A stretch of 64,000 nucleotides of DNA from Halomonas citrativorans (GTDB lineage: Bacteria; Pseudomonadota; Gammaproteobacteria; Pseudomonadales; Halomonadaceae), in contig NZ_FUKM01000059.1 of NCBI RefSeq assembly GCF_900163645.1, positions 1-64,000 of the forward strand. Reading direction: 5' to 3'. Made by a program: the position numbers and the translations under genes. Under the pieces are notes generated by a model. That model searched no databases. It saw only the letters and a list, made by a program, of their open reading frames with translations, and was not told the DNA's origin. Shown here in pieces: positions 45,646 through 54,835 of this stretch. The stretch's first letter is position 1. Each line of letters starts with the position of its first letter.

Positions 45646-45722
45646 TTTTTAGAAATGGTTTACGCAAATTATACGGATTTCTTATGGCCTGCCAACAGGT
45701 AAACTATCAACCAAGCAATAAG

Positions 45723-46307
45723 TTAACGACGCTGGAGCCACACAAGTGCATAGATAACCCCAGGCAGCCAACCCAGCAGCGTTAATACAATGCCAACAAG
45801 CAGGCGCGTGCCTCCGGCGCCGGTGAGCCCCAGTGCTAGCGGCGGGAACAAAACAGCCAAGGCGAGATAGGCTGCTTTGAGTGCGCCAGGCTCGCTATCC
45901 GCAGGCTTGGCCGAAGGTTGATCAGCACTTGAGTGAAGTTCGCTAAGCGTGATGTCCGGTCTTACAACTTGCGCATCAGGGTTGGCGACATGCGGATGGG
46001 GCGCCGACGATGGTGTGGGAGGCGTAAAGTGCTCTACCGCCACGTGCGCCTGCTCGCCAGGCGTTGCCTCAAGTTTCTCTTTTCGATGTGCCTGCTTATC
46101 AATTTTTTGCTCTAGTGCGCTGGCATCTTTCGCTAGCTCGTCGTGATAGCGCTCCCAATCCTCCCAATCATGAGGGGTACCCGACTTGGGCCGTTGCTCC
46201 CCTGCCCCGCGGGCTCGCTCCCAGGATTTTTCCTCAAGGGTATTGGGGCGGTCAGATTCCCGCTCGACACCGACGCCTTTGCGGTTCAGGTATTCGCGTG
46301 CATCCAT
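45723..46307 (-). CDS. Pmp3/YqaE domain protein with long N-terminal extension
   Basis: The 194-residue protein has a hydrophilic, charged N-terminal region (about 1-140, rich in Glu, Lys, Arg, Pro and Ser) and a C-terminal PMP3/YqaE-like hairpin (AYLALAVLFPPLALGL and LLVGIVLTLLGWLPGVIYALVWL). The usual protein is about 50 residues, so the extension is unusual. The ATG at MDAREYLN has AAGGAGC upstream; an earlier ATG lacks one. Members respond to salt and membrane stress in other organisms. Confidence 0.82.
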   Translation of the reverse strand: MDAREYLNRKGVGVERESDRPNTLEEKSWERARGAGEQRPKSGTPHDWEDWERYHDELAKDASALEQKIDKQAHRKEKLEATPGEQAHVAVEHFTPPTPSSAPHPHVANPDAQVVRPDITLSELHSSADQPSAKPADSEPGALKAAYLALAVLFPPLALGLTGAGGTRLLVGIVLTLLGWLPGVIYALVWLQRR

Positions 46308-46525
46308 GTAAAGCTCCTTTGAGTAACGTTCAGCAAAGCGTTGAATAGGAGTGGCGTCCACCCACATCAACTACGCCTAAATCATCTACAGTGAGTAAAT
46401 ACGTTTAAGACGTTACTCGCCCTATTATCGAATAACATCATAAACGTTGCACTTAGCCACGATGCCTTCGCCAATTGCTGCACACACTAGTAAGGTAAAT
46501 GAAAGTGTGCGTAAGGAGTGCCAAG

Positions 46526-46933
46526 ATGAAACACCCAAGCCCGCATATTGTCCGCGATATCATGTCCAAGGATTGTTACCGCGTCTCGCCATCTACCTCA
46601 ATTACCACGCTGGCACAGGGGCTGGCACTTCATCGCCTGCCTGGTGTGCCGGTAGTCGATATGGCAGATCGATTAATCGGCTATATTTCTGAGAAAGATG
46701 TACTAGGCCGTGTGCTTGACTGCTTATACCATGACCATGAGACGCCACTGGTGGGTGAGCTGATGCGCGAAGAGGTGCTTACCACAACACCTAACAAAAG
46801 CATCACAGACCTTGCCCAGGAAATGCTCGGAGACAAACCCAAGGTTTACCCGGTGGTTGAACAGCAGCGACTCGTCGGCATCGTGACCCGGCGCGATATT
46901 CTTATGGCCTTGCTAACCATTCGCCGCCATTGA
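46526..46933 (+). CDS. CBS-domain pair protein
   Basis: The 135-residue cytosolic protein consists of two CBS motifs: VRDIMSKDCYRVSPSTSI ... PGVPVVDMADRLIGYISEKDVLG and LMREEVLTTTPNKSI ... YPVVEQQRLVGIVTRRDIL. CBS pairs bind adenosyl nucleotides as energy sensors. AAGGAG lies 8 nt before the ATG. A stand-alone CBS regulator. Confidence 0.9.
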   Translation: MKHPSPHIVRDIMSKDCYRVSPSTSITTLAQGLALHRLPGVPVVDMADRLIGYISEKDVLGRVLDCLYHDHETPLVGELMREEVLTTTPNKSITDLAQEMLGDKPKVYPVVEQQRLVGIVTRRDILMALLTIRRH

Positions 46934-46964
46934 TAGCGATGTACGTATGAAAACCATGACGCAT

Positions 46965-46993
46965 AAAAAAACCGCTGCCCAAAAAGGCAGCGG
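46965..46993 (-). terminator. Minus-strand terminator of a candidate small RNA
   Basis: CCGCTGCC (46972-46979) and GGCAGCGG (46986-46993) form an 8-bp stem. On the minus strand it ends in seven T. Its genes on both sides run on the plus strand, so no annotated minus-strand gene feeds this terminator. Confidence 0.8.
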
Positions 46994-47055
46994 AAGCAAG
47001 GGATCGAGAAACAATAGCTAGGACAACACTATTAGCGACTGCTATCGCTACGTTG
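46965..47055 (-). ncRNA. Candidate small RNA
   Basis: On the minus strand, a hairpin TAGCGA/TCGCTA (47033-47050), a second AATAG/CTATT (47013-47033), the unpaired GATCCCTTGCTT (46994-47005) and the terminator occur in order, as in Hfq-dependent small RNAs. The same GATCCCTTGCTT plus terminator arrangement is seen at 42619-42661. The 5' end is not defined and no promoter is convincing. Confidence 0.4.
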
Positions 47056-47108
47056 TCGTACTACTTCAGACACCTTGCGCCGGAAAAGTTCGCCATCGTT
47101 TAAAATTT

Positions 47109-47135
47109 TTGTCTTTATGAGGTCGCGCGTATACT
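47109..47135 (+). promoter_or_regulatory. Possible stress promoter for the 47174 gene
   Basis: TATACTTAAG at 47130 resembles a sigma-S/sigma-70 -10 element with a TTGTCT -35-like sequence 15 nt upstream. It lies about 40 nt before the start of the small membrane protein gene. No other good promoter is seen in the gap. Confidence 0.35.
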
Positions 47136-47173
47136 TAAGCATTCAATTCATGAAAGAGCACAGGAGTGGATGC

Positions 47174-47533
47174 ATGGCACTGTACCTACTGGTACTCGGC
47201 GTCTGCCTGCTGGTGATAGGTGCTGTTTTATTAGCCCTGATGACGGTAGGTACGCCGCGCTACCGTACCGAACCAAAGGATTTGCTGACGCTGTTTGACA
47301 AGGCCCTGAATAGCCAAGTGAGCGAAGCCGAGTGGGATACGATTATCGGCTATCCAATACGCCATAATGACTATCTGGACGGCATTCGACGCAGAGCGTC
47401 GCGCTTAATGGAGTTGCATGGGCGACGCTGGCAAATCGCCCAAGGCAAACCGCTACTAAATCAGGAAGGGCAAGCGGAGCTACAAGTATTACGAGATCAT
47501 CTGGCGGCCCATACCGCCTTGCGTCAAACGTAG
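47174..47533 (+). CDS. Small single-span membrane protein
   Basis: The 119-residue protein has one N-terminal membrane segment (MALYLLVLGVCLLVIGAVLL, residues 1-20) and a cytosolic or periplasmic helical domain that is Arg/His/Leu-rich. AGGAG is 8 nt upstream of the ATG. I do not recognise a family. It precedes the AraC regulator by 31 nt on the same strand. Confidence 0.68.
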   Translation: MALYLLVLGVCLLVIGAVLLALMTVGTPRYRTEPKDLLTLFDKALNSQVSEAEWDTIIGYPIRHNDYLDGIRRRASRLMELHGRRWQIAQGKPLLNQEGQAELQVLRDHLAAHTALRQT

Positions 47534-47564
47534 ATGCGGTTGAAAGCGCCGAGGAGACAACCTG

Positions 47565-48398
47565 ATGCCCAGTACTATTCGCAAAATACCGCTGGCGAGC
47601 GCAACCCATCATCACGCACATGACTTTCACCAAATTGTGATTACGTTGTGTGGTTCCTCGGAGTTTGAAATCGAGGGGCTCGGCGGGCGTGTAAATGCGT
47701 TCTCAGGCTGTATCGTGCCTGCCAATCACGAGCACTACTACTCAGGCCATGGGCATAACCGGCAGTTGATTATTGATCTGCCAGAAAATGCGCCCGCCCT
47801 GACAGGTGAACACCGCGAGTTGGTCGCACTGTTTGATGTGCCGCGCTTTTTTGCGTTAGATAACCCTTTACGCCACTACCTGGCGTTTATGGAAAGCGAG
47901 CTTGCCCAAGGGTTTGATACCTCTCCCGTCTCGTTTCAGCAAGACCGCTTGGCCGCCACACTACTGGGCTCGCTCAAAGCGCGCCTTGGGCACACCCCAT
48001 CGGCTTCTCTGCGCAGAATTGATGTCTCACTTATCGACCGCTTTATTAACCGCCACTTGGCCGATGAGCTGCGGGTTGCTGACTTGGCCAGGCTTGCCTG
48101 CCTAAGTGAAGCCCACTTTTCAGAGTGCTTCCGTAATCAGACAGGACTTTCGCCTTGGCAATACGTTAAGCGCCGACGACTTCACGCGGCTCGTCAGCTG
48201 ATTTTGCAAAGTCGGTTGCCGTTAACCGACATTGCCATTCAAACAGGATTTGCCAACCAAAGCGCACTCTCTCATGCGTTTCGGCGCAGCTACGGCATAT
48301 CGCCCCGTGCTCTACGCCAAGAGGCGCCAGTTTCGCTAGCGACAGCATCCTCCACTATGCTCAAAAAACCACTAGCAGCATCAAGCACATACTACTAA
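47565..48398 (+). CDS. pruR: AraC-family regulator of proline catabolism
   Basis: The 277-residue AraC/XylS regulator has an N-terminal cupin-like sensor (THHHAHDFHQIVITL) and two helix-turn-helices at about 165-265 (LRVADLARLACLSEAHFSECFRNQ ... PLTDIAIQTGFANQSALSHAFRR). It sits right before putA and putP. Pseudomonads use an AraC activator, PruR, for put genes when PutA lacks a DNA-binding domain, as here; the symbol is by that analogy. Confidence 0.8.
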   Translation: MPSTIRKIPLASATHHHAHDFHQIVITLCGSSEFEIEGLGGRVNAFSGCIVPANHEHYYSGHGHNRQLIIDLPENAPALTGEHRELVALFDVPRFFALDNPLRHYLAFMESELAQGFDTSPVSFQQDRLAATLLGSLKARLGHTPSASLRRIDVSLIDRFINRHLADELRVADLARLACLSEAHFSECFRNQTGLSPWQYVKRRRLHAARQLILQSRLPLTDIAIQTGFANQSALSHAFRRSYGISPRALRQEAPVSLATASSTMLKKPLAASSTYY

Positions 48399-48548
48399 GG
48401 TCTCAAAGCAGCCTTGCTTGCCGCGAAATTGACACGTTTTACCGAGAAAACGACATACACCAAATCACAGACCACTCTACATTCGAGCGCAGCTTGGGCG
48501 AAATGCCCTACCACCTACTCGTTTTTATGTAAATTTACGGGGGCCTCA

Positions 48549-51500
48549 ATGCTTAACGCTAAAAACATGCGTGACTCTGCCACCTGGCAAACGGACCTTG
48601 ATGTGCTGATGGCTCAGGTGAGCGACCACTATCTTGTGGACGAAGAAACCTACGTCGGCGAATTAATCAAGTTGCTGGATACGGATCACGAAGGCTTCTC
48701 CCGCATTGAGGCCAATACGGCAGCGCTCATCCACGATGTCCGTGAAATGGACACGGCGGTAGATACCATTGATGAGCTCCTACAGCAGTACAGCCTGGAT
48801 ACCCACGAAGGGCTGATGCTGATGTGCCTGGCTGAAGCGATGCTGCGTATTCCCGACAAAGCCACCGCCGATGCGCTGATTGAAGATAAGCTTGGCCCCG
48901 CTGACTGGCAGTCTTATACGGGCAAAAGTGAGTCATGGATGGTGAACGCTTCCACATGGGGTCTGTTAATGACCGGCCGTGTTTTGAAGCTTGATCATCC
49001 CAAAGATGGCCAGCCTGCGACGTTTATTAACCGCATGGTTAATCGTATGGGTGAGCCTGTGATTCGTCGCGCGATGGTTGAAGCGATGAAAATCATGGGT
49101 AAGCAGTTCGTATTGGGCCGTGATATTAACGAAGCGTTAAAACGCTCCAAGCCGCTATTCAATAAAGGTTACACCTACTCCTACGACATGCTGGGTGAAG
49201 CCGCACGCACCCGCGATGATGCCAAACGCTACTTTGACGACTACGCCCGCGCTATTGAGCAAGTGGGTAAAACATCCCAGCACTTAAGCGATAAAACGCC
49301 CAAACCATCGGTATCGATCAAGCTCTCAGCGCTGCATCCCCGCTACGAGTTTGGCCGCCGCGAACAGGTGCTGGCAGAGCTGGTTGATACAGTTATCAAG
49401 CTGGTATCCAATGCTCGCGAGCTGGATGTGGCGGTCACCATTGATGCCGAAGAAGTCGACCGCTTGGAGCTGTCGTTGGAAGTTTTCCGCGACGTTTATT
49501 CAAGCGATGCGGTAAAAGGCTGGGGACATTTTGGGCTGGTCGTGCAGGCGTACTCCAAGCGCGCCCTGCCGGTACTGCACTACATTAACCGCTTAGCGGA
49601 TGAGCAAGGTGATGAAATTCCGCTGCGTTTGGTGAAAGGCGCTTACTGGGATAGCGAAATCAAGGAGTCTCAGCAGTTGGGCGTCGATGGCTACCCGGTC
49701 TATACCCGCAAGGCGTGTACGGATGTTGCCTACCTGGCCTGTGCTCAGTTCCTGTTGTCAAACGACACCCTCGGGCGCATTTTTCCGCAGTTTGCGACCC
49801 ATAATGCTCATACGGTTACGACTATTCTTGAATTAGCCAATCACGATAGTCGTCCGTTTGAGTTCCAGCGTTTGCACGGCATGGGCGAAGCCCTTTATGA
49901 AGCTGCCCTGAAGCGCGCTCCCAAAGGTACGTACTGCCGCATCTACGCGCCGGTAGGCGCACACAAAGACCTGCTGCCCTATCTGGTTCGCCGCTTGCTG
50001 GAAAACGGCGCGAATTCGTCGTTTGTTCACCAATTGGTCGACCCCGAAGTGCCGGTTGAATGGCTTTGCCAGCACCCCATAGAGGCTCTGCGTCAGCAGA
50101 AATCCTTAGCCAATACGCAGATTCCGCTACCCAAGGATATTTATGGGTCCAAGCGTCGCAACTCGCGAGGCGTAAACCTGAATATCCGCAGCCACTTCTA
50201 TCCGTTAATGGATAAGATGGCCGTCTTTATGGATAAGCAGTACCTGGCCAAACCACTGCTGGCATTCGATGTGGCGGACGATGCTGCCAATACCCACAGC
50301 GTGACCTGCCCCTTTGATCGCCGTCAAAGCGTGGGCAGCGTTCAGTGGACAACCAAAGAACAGGCCACCAAGGCGCTTGACGCTGCCTGGAATGCCTTCC
50401 CGCGTTGGGAAACCACGCCGGTTACCGAACGTGCAGCCGTACTGCGCCGTTTGGCTGACCTGATGGAAGAGAATATGCCGGAGCTTATGACCCTTTGCTC
50501 ACGCGAAGGCGGCAAGCTCTTAACGGACGGTGTGGACGAGATCAAAGAAGCCGTCGATTTCTGCCGCTATTACGCCATGCGCGCGGAAGACTCCTTCGGC
50601 GAGCCCATTGAGCTGCCTGGTCCGACCGGTGAATCCAACCAGCTAATCATGGGCGGTAAGGGCGTGTTTGCCGCGATCAGTCCGTGGAACTTCCCGGTGG
50701 CGATTTTCTGCGGTCAAATTGTTGCGGCGGCGGTTGCGGGCAATACCGTGCTTGCCAAGCCTGCCGAGCAAACGTCAATTGTCGCCCACCGGGTGATCGA
50801 GCTGCTTTATGAAGCAGGCTTGCCACGCGATGTGGTTCAGTTGCTGCCGGGCGACGGCCCGACCGTGGGCAGCGTGCTGACCTCTGACCCGCGCATTACT
50901 GGCGTGGTATTTACCGGCGGCACCGACACGGCGCAGATCATCAACCGTGCCTTGGCTGCGCGTGAAAATGCGCCGCTGCCCACGCTGATTGCTGAAACCG
51001 GCGGCATGAACGCCATGATCGTCGACTCTACCGCGCTTCCCGAGCAGGTCGTGGTGGATGTTATCCAGTCTGCGTTCCAAAGCGCTGGCCAACGCTGCTC
51101 GGCATTGCGGGTTCTTTACCTGCAAGACGACGTTGCCGACCGCGTCATCACGATTTTAAAAGGCGCAATGAACGAGCTGCGTATCGGTGATCCGCGCGAT
51201 TTGGGTACTGACGTTGGCCCGGTGATCGACGAGGAGGCGCGTAACGGTCTGCTTGAGCATATCGAAAAGCTTAAAGGGGAAGATCGCTTGGTCGCCGAAA
51301 CGCCCATGTCAGCCGAGCAAACCCAAAACGGTACCTTCGTGGCCCCTGTGGCCTTTACCATCGACAGTATCAATGCATTAACCCGCGAACAATTCGGCCC
51401 TGTACTGCACATTGTGCGCTATAAGGCTAGCGAGCTTGACCAGGTGATCAACGATATCAATAGCCGGGGTTACGGACTTACGTTTGGTGTCCATAGCCGT

Positions 51501-51740
51501 AATGAATCCTTTGCCGCTGGCATCGCACAGAAAATTCGTGCGGGCAATGTGTACATTAATCGTAATATCATTGGGGCCGTAGTAGGCGTTCAACCCTTTG
51601 GTGGACAAGGGCTTTCAGGTACAGGCCCTAAAGCAGGCGGGCCGAATTACCTACAGCGCTTTATCACTGAAAAGACGGTTACTAACAATACGGCCGCTTT
51701 AGGCGGTAATGCGTCCTTGCTGGCGCTAGGCGATGAGTAA
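48549..51740 (+). CDS. putA: Bifunctional proline dehydrogenase / P5C dehydrogenase
   Basis: PutA oxidises proline to glutamate in two steps. The 1063-residue protein has a FAD proline dehydrogenase part (about 90-560; RLVKGAYWDSEIK) and a NAD+-dependent L-glutamate-semialdehyde dehydrogenase part (about 575-1050; ETGGMNAMIVD, catalytic Cys in QRCSALRVLY). It lacks the N-terminal ribbon-helix-helix repressor domain of E. coli PutA (1320 aa). The ATG at MLNAKNM follows GGGGG; upstream in-frame residues do not match PutA. It is followed by putP. Confidence 0.95.
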   Translation: MLNAKNMRDSATWQTDLDVLMAQVSDHYLVDEETYVGELIKLLDTDHEGFSRIEANTAALIHDVREMDTAVDTIDELLQQYSLDTHEGLMLMCLAEAMLRIPDKATADALIEDKLGPADWQSYTGKSESWMVNASTWGLLMTGRVLKLDHPKDGQPATFINRMVNRMGEPVIRRAMVEAMKIMGKQFVLGRDINEALKRSKPLFNKGYTYSYDMLGEAARTRDDAKRYFDDYARAIEQVGKTSQHLSDKTPKPSVSIKLSALHPRYEFGRREQVLAELVDTVIKLVSNARELDVAVTIDAEEVDRLELSLEVFRDVYSSDAVKGWGHFGLVVQAYSKRALPVLHYINRLADEQGDEIPLRLVKGAYWDSEIKESQQLGVDGYPVYTRKACTDVAYLACAQFLLSNDTLGRIFPQFATHNAHTVTTILELANHDSRPFEFQRLHGMGEALYEAALKRAPKGTYCRIYAPVGAHKDLLPYLVRRLLENGANSSFVHQLVDPEVPVEWLCQHPIEALRQQKSLANTQIPLPKDIYGSKRRNSRGVNLNIRSHFYPLMDKMAVFMDKQYLAKPLLAFDVADDAANTHSVTCPFDRRQSVGSVQWTTKEQATKALDAAWNAFPRWETTPVTERAAVLRRLADLMEENMPELMTLCSREGGKLLTDGVDEIKEAVDFCRYYAMRAEDSFGEPIELPGPTGESNQLIMGGKGVFAAISPWNFPVAIFCGQIVAAAVAGNTVLAKPAEQTSIVAHRVIELLYEAGLPRDVVQLLPGDGPTVGSVLTSDPRITGVVFTGGTDTAQIINRALAARENAPLPTLIAETGGMNAMIVDSTALPEQVVVDVIQSAFQSAGQRCSALRVLYLQDDVADRVITILKGAMNELRIGDPRDLGTDVGPVIDEEARNGLLEHIEKLKGEDRLVAETPMSAEQTQNGTFVAPVAFTIDSINALTREQFGPVLHIVRYKASELDQVINDINSRGYGLTFGVHSRNESFAAGIAQKIRAGNVYINRNIIGAVVGVQPFGGQGLSGTGPKAGGPNYLQRFITEKTVTNNTAALGGNASLLALGDE

Positions 51741-52034
51741 ATAGCTCATCTAAATGGAAAACCTGAACTCCTCAAAAAGGATCTCTCATGGTTGAAAATA
51801 AAAGCGTAACGGCCTTTACATGCCCCCTCTACAGAAGGGGGGCATTAGGCACAGGGAACATAGCAAATAAACGCCTGAAACCTCTTTTTGACGGTACCTT
51901 CGCCAAATGTTTGCAGGTTACAGCGTGAACAAGAGGCAGGGTTAACAACAATAAGTCTGTGCTATTACCAAGCATGGCTCGGTAAGTGCACTCACCGGTC
52001 GGTGCTATCCGACTTGATAAACGGGAGAACTTCA
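51741..52034 (+). other. putA-putP spacer with hairpin and small frame
   Basis: This 294-bp spacer holds a 46-codon frame (51788-51928) with AAAGGA 7 nt before its ATG, product beginning MVENKSVTAFTCPLYRR. A hairpin (TGCCCCCT/AGGGGGGCA, about 51821-51846) overlaps its early part. The peptide resembles no known family. It could be a leader/attenuator for putP, or chance. Confidence 0.4.
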
Positions 52035-53525
52035 ATGGCTATTGGCGTTTGGATCAGCCTTTTTGCTTACTTTGCGCTGATGATCGGCATCGGGCTTTAT
52101 GCGATGCGAACATCAACATCAACCTCTGAAGATTACGTGCTAGGCGGTCGTACCTTAAGCCCTAAAGTGGCCGCTCTTTCAGCGGGCGCCTCAGACATGA
52201 GCGGCTGGCTGCTACTGGGTTTACCTGGCGCGATGTTTGTATCGGGCCTGGGCTCTGCCTGGATCGGCATCGGCCTTTTCGTCGGGGCCTTCTTCAACTG
52301 GCTTCTGGTCGCACCCCGTCTTCGTGAACAGACCGTTCATTATGGCAATGCGATCACCATTCCGGCCTTTTTAGCTAACCGATTCCCGACCCGGGCCATG
52401 TCACTGAAAACGGTCTCGGCGATTGTCATCGTCATCTTCTTCGCGGTCTACACCGCGTCAGGCCTGGTGGCTGGCGGCAAGCTATTCGAGAGTGCGTTTT
52501 CTGGTTTGGTGAATGTGGGTGGCCTAAGCGATTATGCAACCGGCATCATCATCACGCTGGGCGTGGTACTTGTCTACACCGTAGTGGGCGGCTTTTTGGC
52601 CGTGAGCCTGACGGACTTTGTACAAGGCTGCATTATGATGCTGGCGCTAATTATCATGCCCGCAGTGGTGCTCTTTGGCGAAGGCGGTGGGGGCTTCAGC
52701 CAGGCAACCCAGACCCTTAATGAAGTCGATCCAACGCTACTGTCGTGGACAGATGGCTTGACCTTTATCGGCTGGCTCTCGGCGGTGACCTGGGGGCTGG
52801 GTTATTTCGGTCAGCCGCATATTATTGTGCGCTTTATGGCTATCCGGTACCTGAAAGATGTACCTACCGCCCGTAATATTGGTATGGGTTGGATGGCCAT
52901 TTCCCTGATTGGCGCCATCTCGCTCGGTATTTTTGGCCGGGCTTACGCTATTCGTAATGGTCTGGAAATTCAGGATCCCGAAACTATCTTTATTGTCCTG
53001 GCAGAGCTTTTATTCCATCCGCTAGTTACCGGCTTCCTTTTTGCAGCCCTTCTAGCGGCAGTGATGAGTACCATTTCCAGCCAGCTTCTGGTGGCATCTT
53101 CATCACTGACAGAGGATATCTACCGGCTGTTCCTGAACAAACAAGCATCGGAAAAGCAGACCGTTACCGTTGGCCGGATTTGTGTCGTGCTGGTAGGCCT
53201 GATAGCCGCCATTATCGCCTCTGATCCAGAATCTCAGGTACTCGGTCTGGTGAGTAACGCGTGGGCAGGTTTTGGTGCTGCTTTCGGTCCCTTAATCATT
53301 CTGTCACTAATGTGGCCACGCACCAATGGAGCGGGCGCCATTGCAGGCATGGTAGTAGGTGCTCTCACCGTTATTATCTGGATCGCACTGGGTTGGAACG
53401 GCGAGTTTATGGGTGGCCCCGGCATCTATGAAATCATTCCTGGCTTCATCGCTTCTTTCATCGCCATCCTGGTGGTAAGCAGCATGACAGCCGATGCCGG
53501 TGAATATCAGCGTATTGATCATTAA
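52035..53525 (+). CDS. putP: Sodium/proline symporter
   Basis: PutP takes up proline with sodium. The 496-residue protein belongs to the solute:sodium symporters with about 13 membrane segments, and shows LGGRTLSPKVAALSAGASDMSGWLLLGLPG and GYFGQPHIIVRFMA. The ATG at MAIGVW has GGGAGAA upstream; a longer frame exists but overlaps the hairpin region. In a halophile it supplies proline both as nutrient and as compatible solute. Confidence 0.95.
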   Translation: MAIGVWISLFAYFALMIGIGLYAMRTSTSTSEDYVLGGRTLSPKVAALSAGASDMSGWLLLGLPGAMFVSGLGSAWIGIGLFVGAFFNWLLVAPRLREQTVHYGNAITIPAFLANRFPTRAMSLKTVSAIVIVIFFAVYTASGLVAGGKLFESAFSGLVNVGGLSDYATGIIITLGVVLVYTVVGGFLAVSLTDFVQGCIMMLALIIMPAVVLFGEGGGGFSQATQTLNEVDPTLLSWTDGLTFIGWLSAVTWGLGYFGQPHIIVRFMAIRYLKDVPTARNIGMGWMAISLIGAISLGIFGRAYAIRNGLEIQDPETIFIVLAELLFHPLVTGFLFAALLAAVMSTISSQLLVASSSLTEDIYRLFLNKQASEKQTVTVGRICVVLVGLIAAIIASDPESQVLGLVSNAWAGFGAAFGPLIILSLMWPRTNGAGAIAGMVVGALTVIIWIALGWNGEFMGGPGIYEIIPGFIASFIAILVVSSMTADAGEYQRIDH

Positions 53526-53550
53526 ATGACGCGCATTTAAGCAAGCCTTG

Positions 53551-53574
53551 AGGCCACCTTCGGGTGGCCTTTTT
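53551..53574 (+). terminator. Rho-independent terminator of putP
   Basis: AGGCCACC (53551-53558) and GGTGGCCT (53563-53570) form an 8-bp stem with a TTCG tetraloop, followed by TTTT. It lies 25 nt after the putP stop. Confidence 0.92.
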
Positions 53575-53681
53575 CATGGGCACATTGCCTTGGGTCAATA
53601 ACCGCAACCTGTCATAGCGGTACTCTTTATCCATGGTTCACAACCACTTATCGAGTAACCTGAACGACAAGGAGCACCGTT

Positions 53682-54308
53682 ATGCGCCATTTATCTTTTC
53701 CTGCTCTGCTCGCGGCCGGGCTTGCCGTCACCGCCTTGACGGCAAGCACCCAGGTGCTTGCCTACGGCGCAGGTGATTTCTTTACCCGCGTAGGGGTCGC
53801 TAAAGTAGCGCCTAAAAGTAACAACGGCTCGCTTGCCGATGGAACAATTGCGGTAGATGTAAAAGACAAGACAGACGTCGCTTTTACACTAGGCTATCGT
53901 TTTCATGACAAGCTAGGCATTGAGCTGTTAGCCGCACGTCCGTTTGAGCATGAGATTGCACTTAATGGGGATAACCTCGCATCAACCAAGCACCTACCTC
54001 CCACACTAACACTTCAATACTATCCTTTAGGCGGCACACAATCGCGTGTTCAGCCCTACGTGGGTGCGGGTATTAACTATACGCATTTCTCCAAAGAGCA
54101 CTTGGACATTGGCGAGCTAAACCTGAAGCACTCATGGGGTGCAGCAGGTCAAGTGGGCGTTGATCTATTGATAGACGAGCACTGGGCACTTAATGCGGCA
54201 GCCTGGTATCTGGACATTAGTACCGATGCCACCATTAATGGCGAAGCGGCAGGATCTGTGGATATCGACCCGGTGGTCGTTATGGGCGGGCTTAGCTATC
54301 GCTTTTAA
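53682..54308 (+). CDS. ompW: OmpW-family outer membrane protein
   Basis: The 208-residue precursor has a signal peptide (cleavage after about residue 27) and the OmpW eight-stranded barrel: FFTRVGVAKVAP, GYRFHDKLGIELLAA, LQYYPLGG...PYVGAGINYTHF and a terminal Phe (YRF). It forms a small channel for hydrophobic compounds in the outer membrane. AAGGAG precedes the ATG. Confidence 0.94.
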   Translation: MRHLSFPALLAAGLAVTALTASTQVLAYGAGDFFTRVGVAKVAPKSNNGSLADGTIAVDVKDKTDVAFTLGYRFHDKLGIELLAARPFEHEIALNGDNLASTKHLPPTLTLQYYPLGGTQSRVQPYVGAGINYTHFSKEHLDIGELNLKHSWGAAGQVGVDLLIDEHWALNAAAWYLDISTDATINGEAAGSVDIDPVVVMGGLSYRF

Positions 54309-54335
54309 ATAGACGCACGAATGCTGTTGTATTCT

Positions 54336-54362
54336 GGCAAGCCCGCCTTACGCAGGCTTGCC
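54336..54362. terminator. Hairpin between ompW and yqcC
   Basis: GGCAAGCC (54336-54343) pairs with GGCTTGCC (54355-54362) around an 11-nt loop region. It lies between two convergent genes and could act in both directions. No T-run is present. Confidence 0.55.
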
Positions 54363-54374
54363 GAGCGATAACGG

Positions 54375-54743
54375 CTAATTATCGGTAACGAGCTGGTCAA
54401 CTTTCTCAAAAGCACGCACGACCAGCCATTGGTCGCTGGGGCGTACTTTTTCCTGGATAAGATAGGCGGCCATTGCCGGGGCTACCTCGCATTTCGCAGG
54501 CATTGGCGCTTTCGCTTCAGCGAGCGCATTCAGCCGTGCCACGAATACAAAACGCACCCATTGGGGCAGCGACATCGTATCAATACAGAAGGGTTCATGG
54601 CTTGCGAACGCCGTTGCATCCGGCGTGGGGACTCGCCATAAATTGGCGGCCTTCATGGCGGCTTCAAGCTCAAGAAGCGCGGTTTGAAGCTGTTGATGGA
54701 CGCTCATATACACCTTGGTCAAATCAGTTTGGTTAATGTCCAT
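54375..54743 (-). CDS. YqcC-like DUF446 protein
   Basis: The 122-residue protein matches the YqcC family: LEAAMKAANLWR, EPFCIDTMSLPQWVRFVFVARLNALAEAKAPMP, and VAPAMAAYLI. Function unknown; some members are linked to tRNA modification genes. A start 12 codons later (54707, after AAGGTG) fits the E. coli length better and cannot be excluded. Confidence 0.83.
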   Translation of the reverse strand: MDINQTDLTKVYMSVHQQLQTALLELEAAMKAANLWRVPTPDATAFASHEPFCIDTMSLPQWVRFVFVARLNALAEAKAPMPAKCEVAPAMAAYLIQEKVRPSDQWLVVRAFEKVDQLVTDN

Positions 54744-54826
54744 TATCCCAACTCTGTCCACGAGTTACCACTTTATCCCCCGCCAACTTAGGTTATTCAC
54801 CGATTCACAGAAAACCTGCAAGAGAC

Positions 54827-54835
54827 TGTGGATAA
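54827..54835 (-). other. Perfect DnaA box
   Basis: TGTGGATAA at 54827 is the reverse complement of the consensus TTATCCACA. Near-consensus copies lie at 54793-54801 (TTATTCACC) and 54773 (TTATCCCCC), within the spacer upstream of the DUF3549 gene. A single box could be chance. Confidence 0.35.
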
